From Laguncularia racemosa (taxonomy: Eukaryota; Streptophyta; Magnoliopsida; Myrtales; Combretaceae): a DNA stretch of 64,000 bases. The notes beneath the pieces were generated by a model, which was not told the DNA's origin, ran no database searches, and saw only the letters and a list, made by a program, of their open reading frames with translations. A program made the position numbers and the translations under genes. The stretch's first letter is position 1. Each line of letters begins with the position of its first letter. Of this stretch, positions 1 through 13,696 are shown in pieces. The stretch lies in the NCBI GenBank assembly GCA_037954665.1, contig JBBMOL010000022.1:6882001-6946000 (forward strand), in the 5' to 3' direction.

Positions 1-2700
1 ATATTTTCCAATTTCCATGTCATTTCTTTATAGGAAAATGCCATGTCATAATATCTTTCTACTAAAACCCTAGCTTTCTGCAAGCTCAAACATCATTTTT
101 AATTTTGCTAGAAATAAGTCAAATACAACTAAGTTCAATCAAATAAGTAGCAAGATAAACGTTTTATGGTCCTAATTCACCATATATACATTATATATAA
201 TTAACATCTTTCAACCCTTAAATTAATTCAAAATTATTAAGGAAACATACCATTTAATCAATTAACAAAATTAAGGCCCAATGAATGCATGAAAGTGGCA
301 ATGACAAGTTAAGAGGTTTTAGTTTGCAATTTCTTTATTCTAATTCAACCTTTAGCTCACTAAGCTTTGTCTATGTCCTAATTTATCATGTAAGCTTCAA
401 CTAAGCCTCAAAATTTATTTCAAACCTATATATGATGGAAATTTCAATAAGTACCATTAACATACTCATTAAACTCCTCAGGACATAAATTATGTAAGGT
501 TAACCACCCTAAACATCATTTATGCCTCAATTAGCACAAAAATCATCATCTAGCCTAGGAATTACCACATGAATCCTCATTGAAACATAATGCATCATTG
601 AAATCATAAATCAAGGCATGGATTGTTCCTAAAATACATGTATATGTGGCAACAAAGCTTAGGGTTAGCTTTCATGCTTTTGTTTCACCAAATTATCAAA
701 TTAAGGCATCATACTACTATCAAATACTAAGATTAACATAGTTAGTATCAAATCAACACTTGAAATCATCCAAAAATGCTCTTAATAGCTTTAAATGTGG
801 TGGCTAAAGGGGATGTGGCATGCTCAACAACCTAAACTTCATTAAACACCCATTTAGTGGCTTTAAACACTTTTAATCATCATCAAAAACCAATTTAAGC
901 TTAGTTGGTTCACTTACCTTTGAATAATCCCAAAATCTCTTTTTTTCCCAAGGTTAGCCAACACTTACAAGAGCTCCAAGTGTTATATTTTTCAACTCCA
1001 AAACAACCCCTTTAAGAACAACTCGTCCTAAGCTTTGAAAGCTCTCCTAATGCTCTTCACTTTGATTAGAATTTAAGATAATCAAGATAAAAGCATTAGA
1101 TTAGTAACTTGATTAAGATATAATTAGGGTTAAGCTTTGGAGTTAAGATTTAGATAGAAGTTTAAGGTTTTACCTTGGAAAAATCTAGAAAATGAGAGAG
1201 AAAGGCTACCTCGTAAGTGGTAGCATAAGGGCTTTAAAGGGGAGGGTTTTGCAAGACATAAAACCCTAGGTTGATCATAAGTGAGGCCCACTTACTTTGT
1301 CTCTTTCCAACTTTAGGTTAAGTGTAACCTTAATCCCCTAATTAGAGTCTTTCATCACTCTAATAATCAATTTAACTTTAAATTAACTTTTCAATACTCT
1401 AATTCACTTGATTGATCATGTAAACCTACTTATTGTGGTTTTTTTTTTTTTTTTTACTAAAATCAAGTGTAGGGGTATTTTAGTCATTTTGAAGAAATTG
1501 GTCTCTAAGCCTCAAATAATTATTCTTAGTTGACTAATTTAATGATTTGAGACATTAGTTAGAGGTGAGAGCCTCTTTTTAGGTGAATCTTGGCAAAATT
1601 GAGGCTAAGGGCAAAATGGTAATCTTAGAATGAAAAAAAAAATTGGCCTTAAACTTTATAAAACCCTTATTGAATAACTTTGAAATGACCTTAATTATCA
1701 ATTTGGGGTTTTCATATTTTTTTTCTTTTATTATGAATTTTGGAAATTACTAAAATATAAAAAACAATAAGTAAATAGTTTTCAAGGTGTTTATGGTGTG
1801 ATTTAATTGAAATATTATGCAAGTGGTCATAAAAGCACTTGAGTTATCCTTTGGCCAACTACTTGGGAGTATCATATCATGTTTAATTTAAATATTGAGT
1901 ACTCTAAACAATTACCTAAAGTCGAGTAAACTATTGATTATGTCCATGTTCTCTTCCTATATAAAAACAATCGGGATAATTCCTATTTATAGAAGATTTA
2001 GAGAGTTAGTAAGGGAAACAAAACCCTTACTCTCTTTCCCTCTTGCTTGGTGTCAAAACTCCATCTTTTGGTACTACACAAGATTTTAATGGATTTTGAA
2101 GTAAAAAAAAAATGTCGACTAATTCTAATTTACTATAAGTGGATACCAATTAGTATATGTAATGAATTATATTAAAAAAAAATGAAGGAGTATTTTGAAG
2201 CACGATGATTGAGAGACTTCTTTAGGATTTTGGTGACAATGGAAAGGTAAAGAGAATTCGATCTCAAATTAGAACTTTCTTATAATATAAAGAGAATTCG
2301 ATTTGTTTTGATGTTTGATTAAGGAAAATCAAAGGAAAAAATGGATGTGATTATGAGAAGGATAGAAAAGGTGACTAAAAGATTACTAACACATTGATAT
2401 GAGTTGAGAGATCCAAACTTAACTCACTTATGTTAAGCCTTGCCAAACTATGTAAAACTATCATGATTATAGTATTGGATACTTAAAATCACCAAAAGCT
2501 ATGAGATATTTATTGATTGAATTTATGGCATTATTGTTAAACTTATGAAGATTTGAAAACTTAGAGTGAATTGTGAGGTTTTATGAAAAGTATAATATAA
2601 TTGGAGTTAACAAATCTATTGTAGTTAATGATAATTTTGATAGTTGTAGGTTTTACAAATATTAAAGAGATAGTCTTAGAATTGGAAACTCTATTGAAGA
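1..2700. other. AT-rich sequence, no gene recognised; probable old repeat
   Basis: No frame longer than about 65 codons and none resembles a known protein. Phrases such as the stretch near 1470-1640, where 'tagtcatttt' and 'gcaaaatggtaat' recur, have the feel of decayed gypsy LTR or untranslated sequence, but I cannot pair them with a second LTR or place ends. A T-run lies near 1440-1456. Confidence 0.3.
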
Positions 2701-2749
2701 TGTCTTAAGTTGAGTTTCTAAAATAGAAAATAAAAAAGGATATAAATTA

Positions 2750-4080
2750 TGGAAAAGTGATCAACCTAGTTAGGTTTAGGTTGATTATATCTAAAACTCG
2801 ACCAAGTAAGTTAAGAAGTAGGTGAATAGAGTTAGGTAAAGGGATTTCGACCGACTTATTTGGAAAGTAAGTTAACTAAGTTGGACATGAAGGAAGAAAG
2901 AACAATAGAATTTCAAAGTAAGTCAACTAAGTTTCTTCTAGAGAAATCTAGTAGACTAATCCTAAACTCTGGTCAACTCAAATTAAGTTAAGGTAAGACT
3001 CCAAAGTTAGGAATGTGATCTCTTAACTCAAATAAGTTATTAGATTATTATTTTATGCATGCATATAGGAATTATAGTTCTTTGAAAATATTTTTAAGCC
3101 ATTTGAGTTATTTTAATCTAAGTTATTCGTAACCACTTAAATAGGCTGGTCATAGGCTATGTTGATTGCTAATTGTGGGTCTAGCCTTTGGGATGAAGTG
3201 GCTAAAAGTTTTAGGCAATGAATCACCATAAGTGAGTAAGCATGTGGTTGATATAGCTAACTACTATGATACATGTGGGGTCTTTTAAAGAAAAGCTTAA
3301 ATAAGTCACACTAGTGGTATAGCATGCTATTATAGATTATTACAGTGGACTAATTATCTGGTGGCAAATTCTTGTTGTGAAGTTAATGAAAGGAAGATTT
3401 TGGGATTGAAGCCAAGAAAGAAATAAAATTCCAAGTTGTTAGAGGAACGAGAATATTCCTTATGTTTTATACTAATAAAGAGAATGAAAAGAAAAAGTGT
3501 AGGCCTTAAGGCAGCAAGTGATAAGATATATTAAATTTTATTGAAGTAATTGTTCAAGGAGGAACATTAATTGGCAACTTGGATATACAAGACAAGTATC
3601 ACGAGCATTTTCATTATATTATAACGATAAAATTTTTGTAGGGTAGATATGAAATAGCCAAAATAATATTCTGAAGTTGGAAGTAATATGGTCATTTTTC
3701 CTTTGATATAAAGATTAAAACTCCAATGTATTTTGGAAAAATCCAAAAAAAATCAATAATAGACACACATTCTCTCCCTGTTCTTTCTATATTAGCCACA
3801 TCAACTCTGCTCTTTACCTTCATCAAAAGAGTTGTTTCTTTTTTTATACCATATCCAAGGCAAGGAAACTCTAAATATGAATAAATGATCTATTATGGAA
3901 AGGTTTTAGCTCACCTTGTATATGATTTTTCTATTGAAGAAAATAAGAAATGAGAAATGTAGTGATGGAATCAACAAGCATAGATTGTAGTTGGAAAGAA
4001 TCCTATGGTTCTAGCACGTTTTGCAATAAGGTAAGAGCTTTTGTCTAAATCTAATTAAAATTTTCTTGCAAAGTTATGTT
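2750..4080. repeat. Possible degenerate LTR-derived sequence
   Basis: Short phrases recur here ('agtaagtcaactaagtt'-like at about 2865-2885 and 2915-2935), and the tail near 3700-3850 looks like an LTR leader (pyrimidine-rich, with a weak TATA-like start). No coding remnant, primer-binding site or matching second LTR was found, so this is a resemblance only. Confidence 0.25.
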
Positions 4081-6600
4081 TAAATCCATTACGTAGGCAC
4101 GTAATCACAAAAATTGGATGAAAAGGACCTAAAAATGAGGGTATTAATTACATTTCCATTGATTTCAAAACATTTTTTTTATGTAAAATTGGTAGAGATT
4201 ATAGAAATTAAGAGGAATCATATACTATAGAGATATTAGTGGAGAAAATGTAACTGGAATTATTAATTCTTACCATTAATGCTTATTTTGATGATTGTAA
4301 AGTTGGTAAAATGTTGTTAGATAGATTTTGAGGTTAGGGATTTGCCTAGAATGCCATACGTCAAGTCTCTAGCAAGAGAAGTTGAAAAGAAAAATGATGT
4401 CAAATCTCCTAACACTAATATGATAGCAAAACATTTTTACCAATCATTTTATTAAGTATGCAATTCAAAGTAAATAGTGTTTAGATAATAAAAGCAAGCA
4501 TAGCTGGATTTAAGGTGCTGAAAGAGGTCCTAACCCCTCAAGTTAGTAAAAAAATTAGCTCTTACAACTTGTTTACTGTTTGGAATGGAAAAAATAAGGA
4601 GTAAAAAAGGTATACCTTCATAATAAAAAATATGCTAGAAATTTCTATTCTATTATTTATATAATATAACTTTTTATTACAAGTATTTACTTCATTTCAT
4701 TAATTATATTATTAAGTTAGAAATAAAAATAAAATTACCATTTTGCCTAGTCATTAATTGCAGTATTAATAAGGGTACATTAGTCATAATATTTGGATTT
4801 TTTATTTCAAAAATAAAAAATCCTACTTTTTCTTAGGTAATATCTATTCCCATTGAAGTAGGAATAAAAAGGCTCTAATAATTAAAATCTCCTCTTCATT
4901 TTTTCAAATAAACAAGTTAATAGACAATTGAGAAAGAATAACTATTTTATTACTCCTCACTTATCTCCAATTAAATAGGCCTTTAAATTTATTTAAAAAG
5001 AAGAAGAAAAAATATTGCTTGCATATTTTAAGGACTATTAATTGATAAGAAATTAGAATTGGTTGAGTGGTCAGGTGTTTGAATTTAAAGTAAGTGGTCT
5101 AAGGGTTCAAATTTTGTAAGAGAATTTTTTTTTTCAAGTTGTATTTATTTTTATGTTTCTTGAAAAGCAACTTTTATAGCTTATTTGGTATGTGGAATAG
5201 AATAATTTAAAAATATAATTACAATTCTTAAGAAATGGAATAGATAATAAATATGTATTCTTTATTATTCCTTTGAGATCTTATAACATCCTATAAAGGA
5301 ATTTCAATTCCTCACTTTAAGCAATAGTAATTATGTGAAATAGCTATTATGCTAACTAAATGCAGGAATAGCTACTCATTTATAGGAAAGAAATTGCTAT
5401 TTTATTTCACTATTATAAAGTGAATTTTCCTAAATTACTATTCATTTATTATTAATACACCATAGAGAATCATTTTAATTTTAACCTATAAAGTTCGTTC
5501 CCTCGAACCAATCATATACAAAAACAAGGACAGTTTTTATAGAAGCAAAGTTATGCAATCACGTTGAGAAGCTTGAACTATTCTCACAAGCTATGGAGGA
5601 GCCTAAGATGATGAACGAAATTGGAATTTCTAATTTTTGGATTTTTAGGTGCTTAACAGAGATAAAAGCGATATGGATGCTAATAACACTAGTAGAGATG
5701 TGCATTAATGTCAAATATAAACTAGTTTTGCATTTGAATTGGTGTTTGAAAAACTTATAAATACTAAAATAGATTTGAAGTTTTAAAAGAAATGATGGGC
5801 TCCAATGACAAGTTTGCCAAAATTTCAAGAAATTCTAATGAAAACCAAGGATTAAGAGCAAATACTCAATAATCAATTAAAAGACTCAATGAGTTCCTCA
5901 ACATGAGAAGGTAATAAAATGAGATTTCTAATTAGCTAAAGTGTGCAAAAGATACTTAAAACAAACCCTCTTTAAGACGACTTAATGACAATTGAGGAAA
6001 TAGAAAGTAAAGTAAAGTAAAGTAAATAAACGTAAAATGTAAACAAAATGATGTGTTTTGTGATGGTCGGCTAGGGCAGTCGAGTGGCTAGGTACTAGGA
6101 ATGGTGCTGTCTACCACCTTTAGCTGTAGTGAGTCGGATGGAAGAGAGGTGGTGGCGATGGTCAGATGCTTTTCCCTTGAAGCAGAAGCAGTTATTAATA
6201 GTAATTCTTAGTCTTGGGTTTAAGATAACAATGTTGAATTATATAGTAATTTTAGTGACATGTAAGTATAGACATTCTTCCTAATTTATCTAACTCTACA
6301 TATTAATTGGAGATCTTATACAAAATTTGTCAAATTGTAATTTTATTGTTTCAATTTTTTTTTTTAAAGGGAATGCAATGATCATTATTTAATAAACAAT
6401 TTTTTTGTGTTAATTATTGTGATAATCTTTATTGTTATATCAAAAGCAATTTTGATAAGTTTTTAGGTCGGGATACTCAATTCTAAAGATAGAGGATTAA
6501 ATGCGCATGAAACAAATATCAAGGTTATATTTAAAATTTATCCAAATATAAAATAACTAGTTAAGAGTATACACAATGAACAAATAAAAAATAAAATAAA
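4081..6600. other. AT-rich sequence, no gene recognised
   Basis: Apart from the SINE-like stretch, this region has only short chance frames. The 89-codon minus frame at 5559-5828 has no recognisable motif. Confidence 0.4.
5055..5136 (+). repeat. Possible tRNA-derived SINE remnant
   Basis: A box-A-like stretch (ggttgagtggtca, about 5063-5075) is followed some 40 bases on by a box-B-like stretch (gggttcaaattt, about 5104-5115) and then a run of T. This order and spacing fit a tRNA-Leu-like pol III promoter head followed by the T-rich tail seen in several plant SINEs. No acceptor stem folds, so it is not a tRNA gene. No flanking duplication was found. Confidence 0.3.
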
Positions 6601-6716
6601 ATTTAGAAAAATGCTATATTAATTTCCAAAACTATATTATATATTATATATTTTATTAAAGACGAGCTTCCAAAACTATATTAATTTGACAAAAAAGGGC
6701 ATATGTAACTGAAACA

Positions 6717-7170
6717 AAATAATAATGCCATAAATAAAATTAATTGATAAGAAATAGAATGGAAAAGGTAATAGTTTTTGAAATTAGACATTATAATATA
6801 ATGCAATATGATAATATGATTTGACAAAAAAATTTATGGTAAAGGTAATCAATGAAAATTAATGACACAATAAACAAAAATAATGATAGAAAATAAAATA
6901 TAAAAGGCAAGATTTTTCAAAAATTATATATTATAATATGATATGTTAAGAGTTGACAAAAAGAAAAATTAATGGCAATTGACAAATACAATTAATTAAA
7001 ATTAATGATACCATAAATAAAAATAATGTATAGAAAATAGAATATAAAAGGCAAGAATTTCCAAAATTATATATCATAATATGATATTATATATATATAT
7101 ATAAATTATGATTCCAAAATTACATAAAGCAAGAGTTTTTAAAATTATATATTATAATATTGTATGAACA
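6717..7170. repeat. Imperfect tandem repeat, ~140-bp unit, about three copies
   Basis: Three related units begin near 6717, 6855 and 6998. Each starts with a version of 'aaaattaatga(t)accataaa', runs through 'gaaaatagaatataaaaggcaag' and ends in 'aaaattatatattataatatgatat'. Periods are about 138 and 143 bases and the units are diverged. A partial unit may precede them at 6625-6716. The repeat is extremely AT-rich and non-coding. Confidence 0.6.
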
Positions 7171-8773
7171 ACAAAACCTTTGTAGTCAGGTAGTATAAAT
7201 ACTAGTTTCTCAATAGGATGGATCAAGTTTGAATCATCTCTTTAGTTGTAATAGTAATTAGAAGGGGAAAAAAAAAATCCAAACGTATAAGATACAAATA
7301 AATATAAATTATAGGGCATAAGCGTAGTCCCCCCTAGAACAATCAAGATGGAACCTTTTTTACAAGAAAGAACTAATGGCAAATATGAACAGCAACTAAA
7401 TGAATTTATGATGCATGTAAAACGCTAAAAATGAACTTCATGTTGCCATCAATCTACATCAACTAGAAGAGCTCACATAAAAGCAGCCCAAATGGATGAA
7501 TTACAAAAGCTTTGAGCACAAAATTGCTTGCTGCTAGCCAGTATATAACTGTTCTAAAAGAAAAGAACCAGTTCTTCTCGATTTTCCCCTTTGTTAGCAA
7601 TGGAAAATGTTGTTCCAATTCCAAAACGGCTGAATGAAATCTGACTCTTCGTTGTGCTCAAGAGATGAGAACACAGCAGTATCAGGGATGCTGCTTTCAG
7701 CAAGAAATCTTTTGTGCTATTTCTCAGCAGGTCCATCACCAGAACAATACTTTCTGCTTGATAAAACAATTTACCTTAGATATGCAGAGATGAAATCCAA
7801 CAGGAAAGAAAACGATGCTCTATTAGTTGAATATGATTTTTGAGTAGATTAAGGGAATCTGACATCATACATTCTTGGTTAGAGGTATAAAACAGTAAGT
7901 CATGGTAAAACAAGGCATGTTAATGACAATAACTCAATCAACGCCATCTTCCAACTAGGTAAACTATGAGTAAGCTATAGCCTAAAATCCATGAAACCTT
8001 TTACCACGTCTATTTTAGAAGGATTCATCTATTGAAAGAACTCCTCTTAATGAACAATGAGTAACTATGCCGCTAATTCCAAGCTTTGAGGGTTTTACAG
8101 TTCACAACTTAACTCTGAAGGATCCTCCTAGTTGTGCTATCATCTGCAGAGGAAAACACTAGAATCTTTAATGGGACTCGATGGGGGATATGCATTATTC
8201 ATAAGAACCTTCCTTACCTTGATGAGTTTGCAGTTTGCACAGGTTCTGCAATCCTTTATACACAGATTGAGCACAAAGAGTAATAATAGTTTATATGGTT
8301 AAGGTAGAGGTAAATACTAGCTAGAAACTTTTTTGTCAAGCATACAAAAATGCCCATTAATCAACAGTTAGTCTGACTGTTGGCTATTGTTAAGTTGAGA
8401 AGTTATAAATGGTATTAGAGCCAAGAGCCTACTGATAGTTGTATGATTTAGAAACAAACTAAGGCCTGCAATGACTCTGAACAGGAGCGTGGTCTAGATA
8501 TAGGGAAGTTGTGAGTTGTACTTTCATTTCAATTACTACTGAGCACCAAATATTTTAGATATAAATCGAAAATATCACTTTCTTATATCGGAATAAATTC
8601 ATAGTATTTTCTCTTTCCACAACACGTATTGACCCTGGTCAAACAGGACAAGCTGGTGAACTCTAAGGCACAGAGTGAATGCAGTTCCATCTTTGTTTGA
8701 TTCTCCAAGCAGCCATGCAGAATATAAAAAGCTATGTCTAGATGAAAGTTGAGAGAAGGCACCATAATATACC
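7171..8773. other. Region 3' of the M50B-like gene, no separate gene seen
   Basis: This holds the 3' flank, and presumably the 3' UTR, of the minus-strand M50B-like gene ending at 8774. Small frames at 7554-7843 and 8583-8843 overlap on both strands and match nothing I know. The 8583-8843 minus frame is simply another reading frame running through the last exon and 3' UTR. Confidence 0.4.
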
Positions 8774-11700
8774 TCAAGACAAAATAACAAGACCAAGGTA
8801 CATGGCTGCACATAGAAACAAAAGTGAAATCAAGCACCTGCAAGTAAAGTTTGGACTTCAGTCATCAATTGGAGGTTAAGGGACAAAATGTTGTTATTGC
8901 AACCTATTGAAGAAAATGGCAAACATTTACTGATCAAACAGCAGTTAGATTTTTGCTAAGGGAATAAAGATGCTTACCAAATGGTACCCCATCCAGCACC
9001 AGAACAAGGGCAAGGACAAACTTCAGCAAACTTCTCTGCATCACTGGAGTGAACTTGACGGGATATTAGATCATCATATATGTCTGCACCATTGAACGGA
9101 TCATCCAGACATATCATCTATGAAAGGAGATAATATGCTTAAAATTTTATCAAGCTATAGCCAGAACTATACCATAAACTGAAAACAAACTGTTCATCAC
9201 ACCTGCAATTCAATTGTAACAAAGCAGCAGTTTAGTCATTGCTTCACCTGGAAGGAAAAGGAACAAGCTTGACATAAATTGGATGACAAATCACTGATGT
9301 TCTGATGGCATCTCTTACCAATAAATAGAATAATGTACCTAAGTGCTCGGACCTTTGTTGTTTCTTGGAGAACCCAAGCTATACCAAGGAAAACCATAAA
9401 ACCTGGTGGCACAAAAAATTCATGTGAATTACACTTGAAGGATCATATTGCCTTTCATGACCAAGAAAATAATAGAAGAGAAAACTCACACCTATGCAAA
9501 GTCCTCGAAGAGTCCACTATGCGATCAAAGGAAAAAATATATGCCAGTCAGTAGGAGGACATGACAAAGACAACAGAATGACAAGATAATGAAGCTGTAG
9601 ATGAATGAAGCAGTTCGAACTTAGAAGCATACAGCAATATAGATTGCATTTGACATGAAGTCCATGATAAAATTTAGATTTACAACAATCTAATCTATGA
9701 GTTTAAGCCTGTTAGATCTTCTGTGCCTTATTTTTATTAGTTAACACCCTCTCTTACTTATGAGCTCAAGTAGGTCCCTTAAATAAATATAGATGAAATG
9801 TGTATGCCTGGTTTGAACTCATGGCTGCTACTCTAATACCATAATAAATTTCACAACAAAGTGGTCTTAAGAGGTTAAGCCTTGATGTTATGTTTATTGA
9901 TTGTCTGTCTATATATTTTTATTCAACATCTCTCTTCTTTTAAGCAGTTGAGCATACTTGAAATGAGTACAAGAACTTTTTTCCCAACTTCTTTTACATG
10001 TAAGAGATAATTGTATAGGTAATCTGTAAATTTGCTCAGCATCATCCTCTAGGTAAAAGCACCACATTTGATGACTAAAAAATTCATACTAGCTTATAAG
10101 AGAAACATTGAAATTGCAAATACTCACATTTTCAGCTACAAAGAGTACAATGACAAGGGCCACAAGTAAACATCCTGTGGCAATTCTTGCAGTAAGAAGA
10201 CTTGTTGATGCAAGTATCAAGAGCATTCCCCAAAATGATGACCCAAGATCTGAAAAGTCGCAAACTAAAATGTTGAGAAAGTTATCAACACACTGCTAAG
10301 AAGTTGAATGCAAGAAAATTACATATTGTGACATTAAGCATGAAGCACTTTTTATTTTCTGATTTTCTCACAAGAGGATGCAACTGCATCTCGATGGGAG
10401 AATAGGAAAAGAAAAAAAATAATAAAAAAGTGGTTCAAACTAGTACATCCAGCTGGCAAAATGAACCAATATACACCGCCACGTGTCTGTGTGCTTCCCC
10501 CTTCATCAGCATGAACCTGGATCCCTTCAACCTGAGAATTAGATTACATTTATCAGCGCTACTTAACAAGCTCCAATTTTCACTTAAATGCAAGGGGAGC
10601 CTGGGGGTCAAATCAGAATTATTCAGGACTCATCCCACCTTACCACATGCCTTGGAGGGGCTAAGACCTGCCCACAACACCCTAAGCCTGGTCAACTGGG
10701 TATAGAGCTTAATAGGATTCTAGCATGTGATGTTTAAATGGAACTCTATTATAGTCCCACATGGATAATAGCATAGATTAGTGTGATACTTAAGTTTAAG
10801 AAGTTCTCCCATCTATCAGACTGGTCTTTTGGGATAGGTTCTTCCCTTGGATTGGGTCGTAACATTCGGTGCTCTTATTGAGAACCAATCCTGTGGATAT
10901 CGCGACCTGCAAAAGGAGCGACCTAAAAGAGGGCTACCTAGAAAAGAGATAACCTGGTGAAGTAGAACAAAAGTCATTCAAAGTACAAGTTACTCAGAGT
11001 GGATAGTTCAGAATAGATTAACATGGAAGTTGACTTTCAAAAGAGAGTGCCAATGCTATTTATTTTGCCTTGGACTTGGCTCATAACAAATTCAAGCAAA
11101 TACTTAACAGGCTTCTTAGCAGTTCAAGTATATATAGATTACTCTTTGAACAGATAATTCATCACATGACTTCCGAAAATATTATTTTGCCAAGGCTTCT
11201 TGCTTTATGCTATTCATTGGGTTTTGGATAACACAAGTTAATTTGCAAAGAGCCCAGGTACTCGATAGTACTCTGCTCATACATGTATATCCTTTGATGA
11301 AAACAGAACGACTTCACTGAACTTTAGTAAAGAAACAATCTTAACCAGACTCAAGGGGATGGTGAAGTCTGATCAACTTAATAGCAAAGAAAAAGTTCCT
11401 TACGTGGCCACATGTAAGTTTACAAGCAATCGCATGGCTGGCTTCATGAAGAAATACCGTAACAAGCTTGAATGGTTTGAGTAATATTGTTCGCCAAAGC
11501 TACAAAGCCAAATAAATCAATCCTATTAGATTTCTCTTGTGAAAGGAACATTCTGATGAAACAATGACATACAATGATATAGGAAGTTTGGATACGAACA
11601 GCAGCAAGAGCAGTGCCAGCAATGAATGAGCTTTCATGCTTTCAAGTCGAGACTACCCTCATTAAAACATTATTTTCAAGAAACTATAAAGCAAAATACA

Positions 11701-12573
11701 ATCCTGTCATTTATGTATGACCTTATCCAAGCCATTTTTCTCCTATTGATGAAAAGAACCTCGGCAATTACTTAATCAAGAGAGTACAAGATAAAACAAA
11801 CGAAACGCTACACGCAGAGAAGGACAGGGATCATGCTCCACCTTCATTGCATTATGGTAAGAGAATTCGGTTCACCAATGTACTAAACCTTTATAAACAA
11901 AATAATAATAATAATAACAACAACATAAAAATCCCGTTTATGTCTAATTTACGAATCAATAGTTAAAACTGTCCGAGAATTCGAATGCCCTTATGACATC
12001 ACTGTGACACTTCTACTCATATCTCATCTATCGATTACGCATAGTGGTTATCTTAAAGGTACATTGAGGGAATATAAATGGAGGGGATCCAAATTTAATA
12101 ATCTGTCCCCTAAATTTATTAGAAATCAATTTAACTGTACATCCACAGCCACTAAAATGAATTGCAAACTAAATAATCGCCAGCATCATAATGAAAACTA
12201 CGCAGATCAAATAAATAAATGAATGAATGTAAATTAATCAATTCAAATAAACAAGCTTAACATAAGAAACAAATCACCTACATTATCATTGTAGTATAAT
12301 ATATAAAAAGGGTCTGGAGCACTTTTCACTAAAAAAAGAAACTTGATTCGCTTCCCTACATTGATTACATTTAAGGTGAAAATTTTCTCTCTTTTTAATG
12401 TTGACTTCCTATTAACATTTTCATTTAATAAAATTTAAATTTTGAGAAAGTAAAAGAAAAAAAAAAAAGAAGATCCTTACCGCAAGTATAACAACAGTGC
12501 AGACAGAGACAGTGATTAAGAAGACAACTTGCTCATGGTTACAACAATGCTTCAGCTCCCAATTGGGTTTCAT
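8774..12573 (-). CDS. Peptidase M50B-like membrane protein, 9 exons, 234 aa
   Basis: CDS exons, in gene order: 12481-12573, 11404-11499, 10447-10531, 10128-10249, 9492-9516, 9319-9402, 9173-9202, 8978-9083, 8774-8837. They total 705 bases including TGA, all phases agree, and every junction is GT-AG. The protein starts MKPNWELKHCCNHEQ and ends LGLVILS. It has a membrane span at about residues 15-34, then HEASH (49-53), the HExxH zinc-binding signature, followed by DEGG and TRGG loops, a PAGYLGSSFWG segment with further hydrophobic spans, and a cysteine-rich PCPCSGAGWG loop before the last span. This matches the conserved plant Peptidase_M50B-like family (related to site-2-protease-type intramembrane metalloproteases), whose members are also about 230 residues. 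I infer an integral membrane location and a possible zinc protease; the substrate is unknown. The start is chosen because NWELK...CCNH is the conserved N terminus. Exons of 25 and 30 bases are required to keep the conserved sequence. Confidence 0.93.
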
Positions 12574-12893
12574 GTTTTCATGAAAAAAGACAAAGTAACG
12601 AGAAACTTCAGAGAAATGGGTTGGTAAAAAAGGCGGACTTTACGTGCTTTGCGGCCATTGAAGACTAGAATGTTATGAAGTAAAGGAATAGGAAGCAGCT
12701 TGAATGTAAGAAAGCAGCAGCGGCAGCGGTAGTAGTCGTGGAAGAAAGACAAGTCACAAGAAACCGTGACTTGCGTGGATTGTGCAAGGAAATTCATTGT
12801 ACATTGTACAGTTGGAGGCATTAAACATTTTAATAATACGATGGGATGATAAAAGAAAAGCCGAAATAGATCCACGAAGCCTTGAACGAACAA
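12574..12893 (-). promoter_or_regulatory. Leader of the M50B-like gene with upstream ATGs
   Basis: Upstream of the main ATG the minus strand stays open in another frame from 12893 to a TGA that overlaps the start codon (ATGA arrangement at 12570-12573). It includes a minimal ATG-AAA-ACA-TGA reading directly before the start. A second short upstream frame begins ATGGCCGCAAAG near 12650. No clear TATA box was found. Whether these ATGs lie in the transcript depends on the unknown start site. Confidence 0.35.
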
Positions 12894-12899
12894 ATTTTT

Positions 12900-13564
12900 A
12901 TGTTAATGTTCTTATATGCTTAATATTTAAAAAAGATAAACCATTTAAAATTGTAGTAATTATTAGGAATGTAAGCTGGGTGAATCATAATAAGGTATTC
13001 AACTAATTGATCCGATAAAAACCTTATAGGTTTAACTAAAGATTGAGTGTTGAGATATGAAATAAAATTTAATATAGTTTAGAGTTGAATTACAAGATTT
13101 AAGAAAAACTTAATAAAAAAATCCAATCCAATAAAAATAATTTTTTAAATAATAAAATAATATTATAATTTTTAATAAATATATTTTATTTTATTATTTT
13201 TATATTTGTATATAATACAATTTATTTATAATTTCTTACCAAATAAAGGCATAAAGCCAATTGGTAATAGTAAGTTATTAAAGTCAGTTTGGTCTCATCT
13301 TGTTTGGTTACTCTGGTTTTGGTTGTATCATGCTCATGATGTCTAAAAAAAAAAATTGAAGTATTGGAAAAAAAATTGCAACAGTTATCATTGGGTCGGG
13401 GTCAAGTTGGGTCATGGGTTTCATAATTGCTAATTGGGGCAGGTTCAAGTTTGTACAAAAAAGCCCCCACTAAGTTGAATCTAAATTCTAAAATGTAAAG
13501 CTATTAATTGGGTCGGATTCAAGGTTTCGAAAAATCTATTCCAAACTCAAGGGCAACACTCTAA
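12900..13564. other. Intergenic, no feature recognised
   Basis: AT-rich spacer between the M50B-like gene 5' end and the left end of the Mutator-like element. Only chance frames are present. Confidence 0.4.
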
Positions 13565-13696
13565 AATATTGCAATTTTTGCAAAAAATTTCACAAATATT
13601 ATACTTGAAATAATTATTTCTAAATAGGTTTTAAAGGCACAAATGTGATTTGCAACTTCAATTTTAAGAAAATTTCCAAAATTGAAAGCATAAATC
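13565..13696 (+). repeat. MULE left terminal inverted repeat
   Basis: Its reverse complement aligns with 20637-20765 over about 130 bases. Shared blocks include 'taattatttctaaat', 'aatattata', 'ttgcaactt' and 'gaaagcataaat', in the same order and spacing with only small gaps. Confidence 0.7.

Noticed and set aside
5055..5136. A tRNA-Leu gene
   Set aside because: Box-A and box-B-like words are present but no acceptor stem or anticodon arm can be folded; listed only as a possible SINE.
12570..12893. 107-codon minus ORF as a separate gene
   Set aside because: It overlaps the M50B-like leader, has no recognisable domain and ends at the real start codon.
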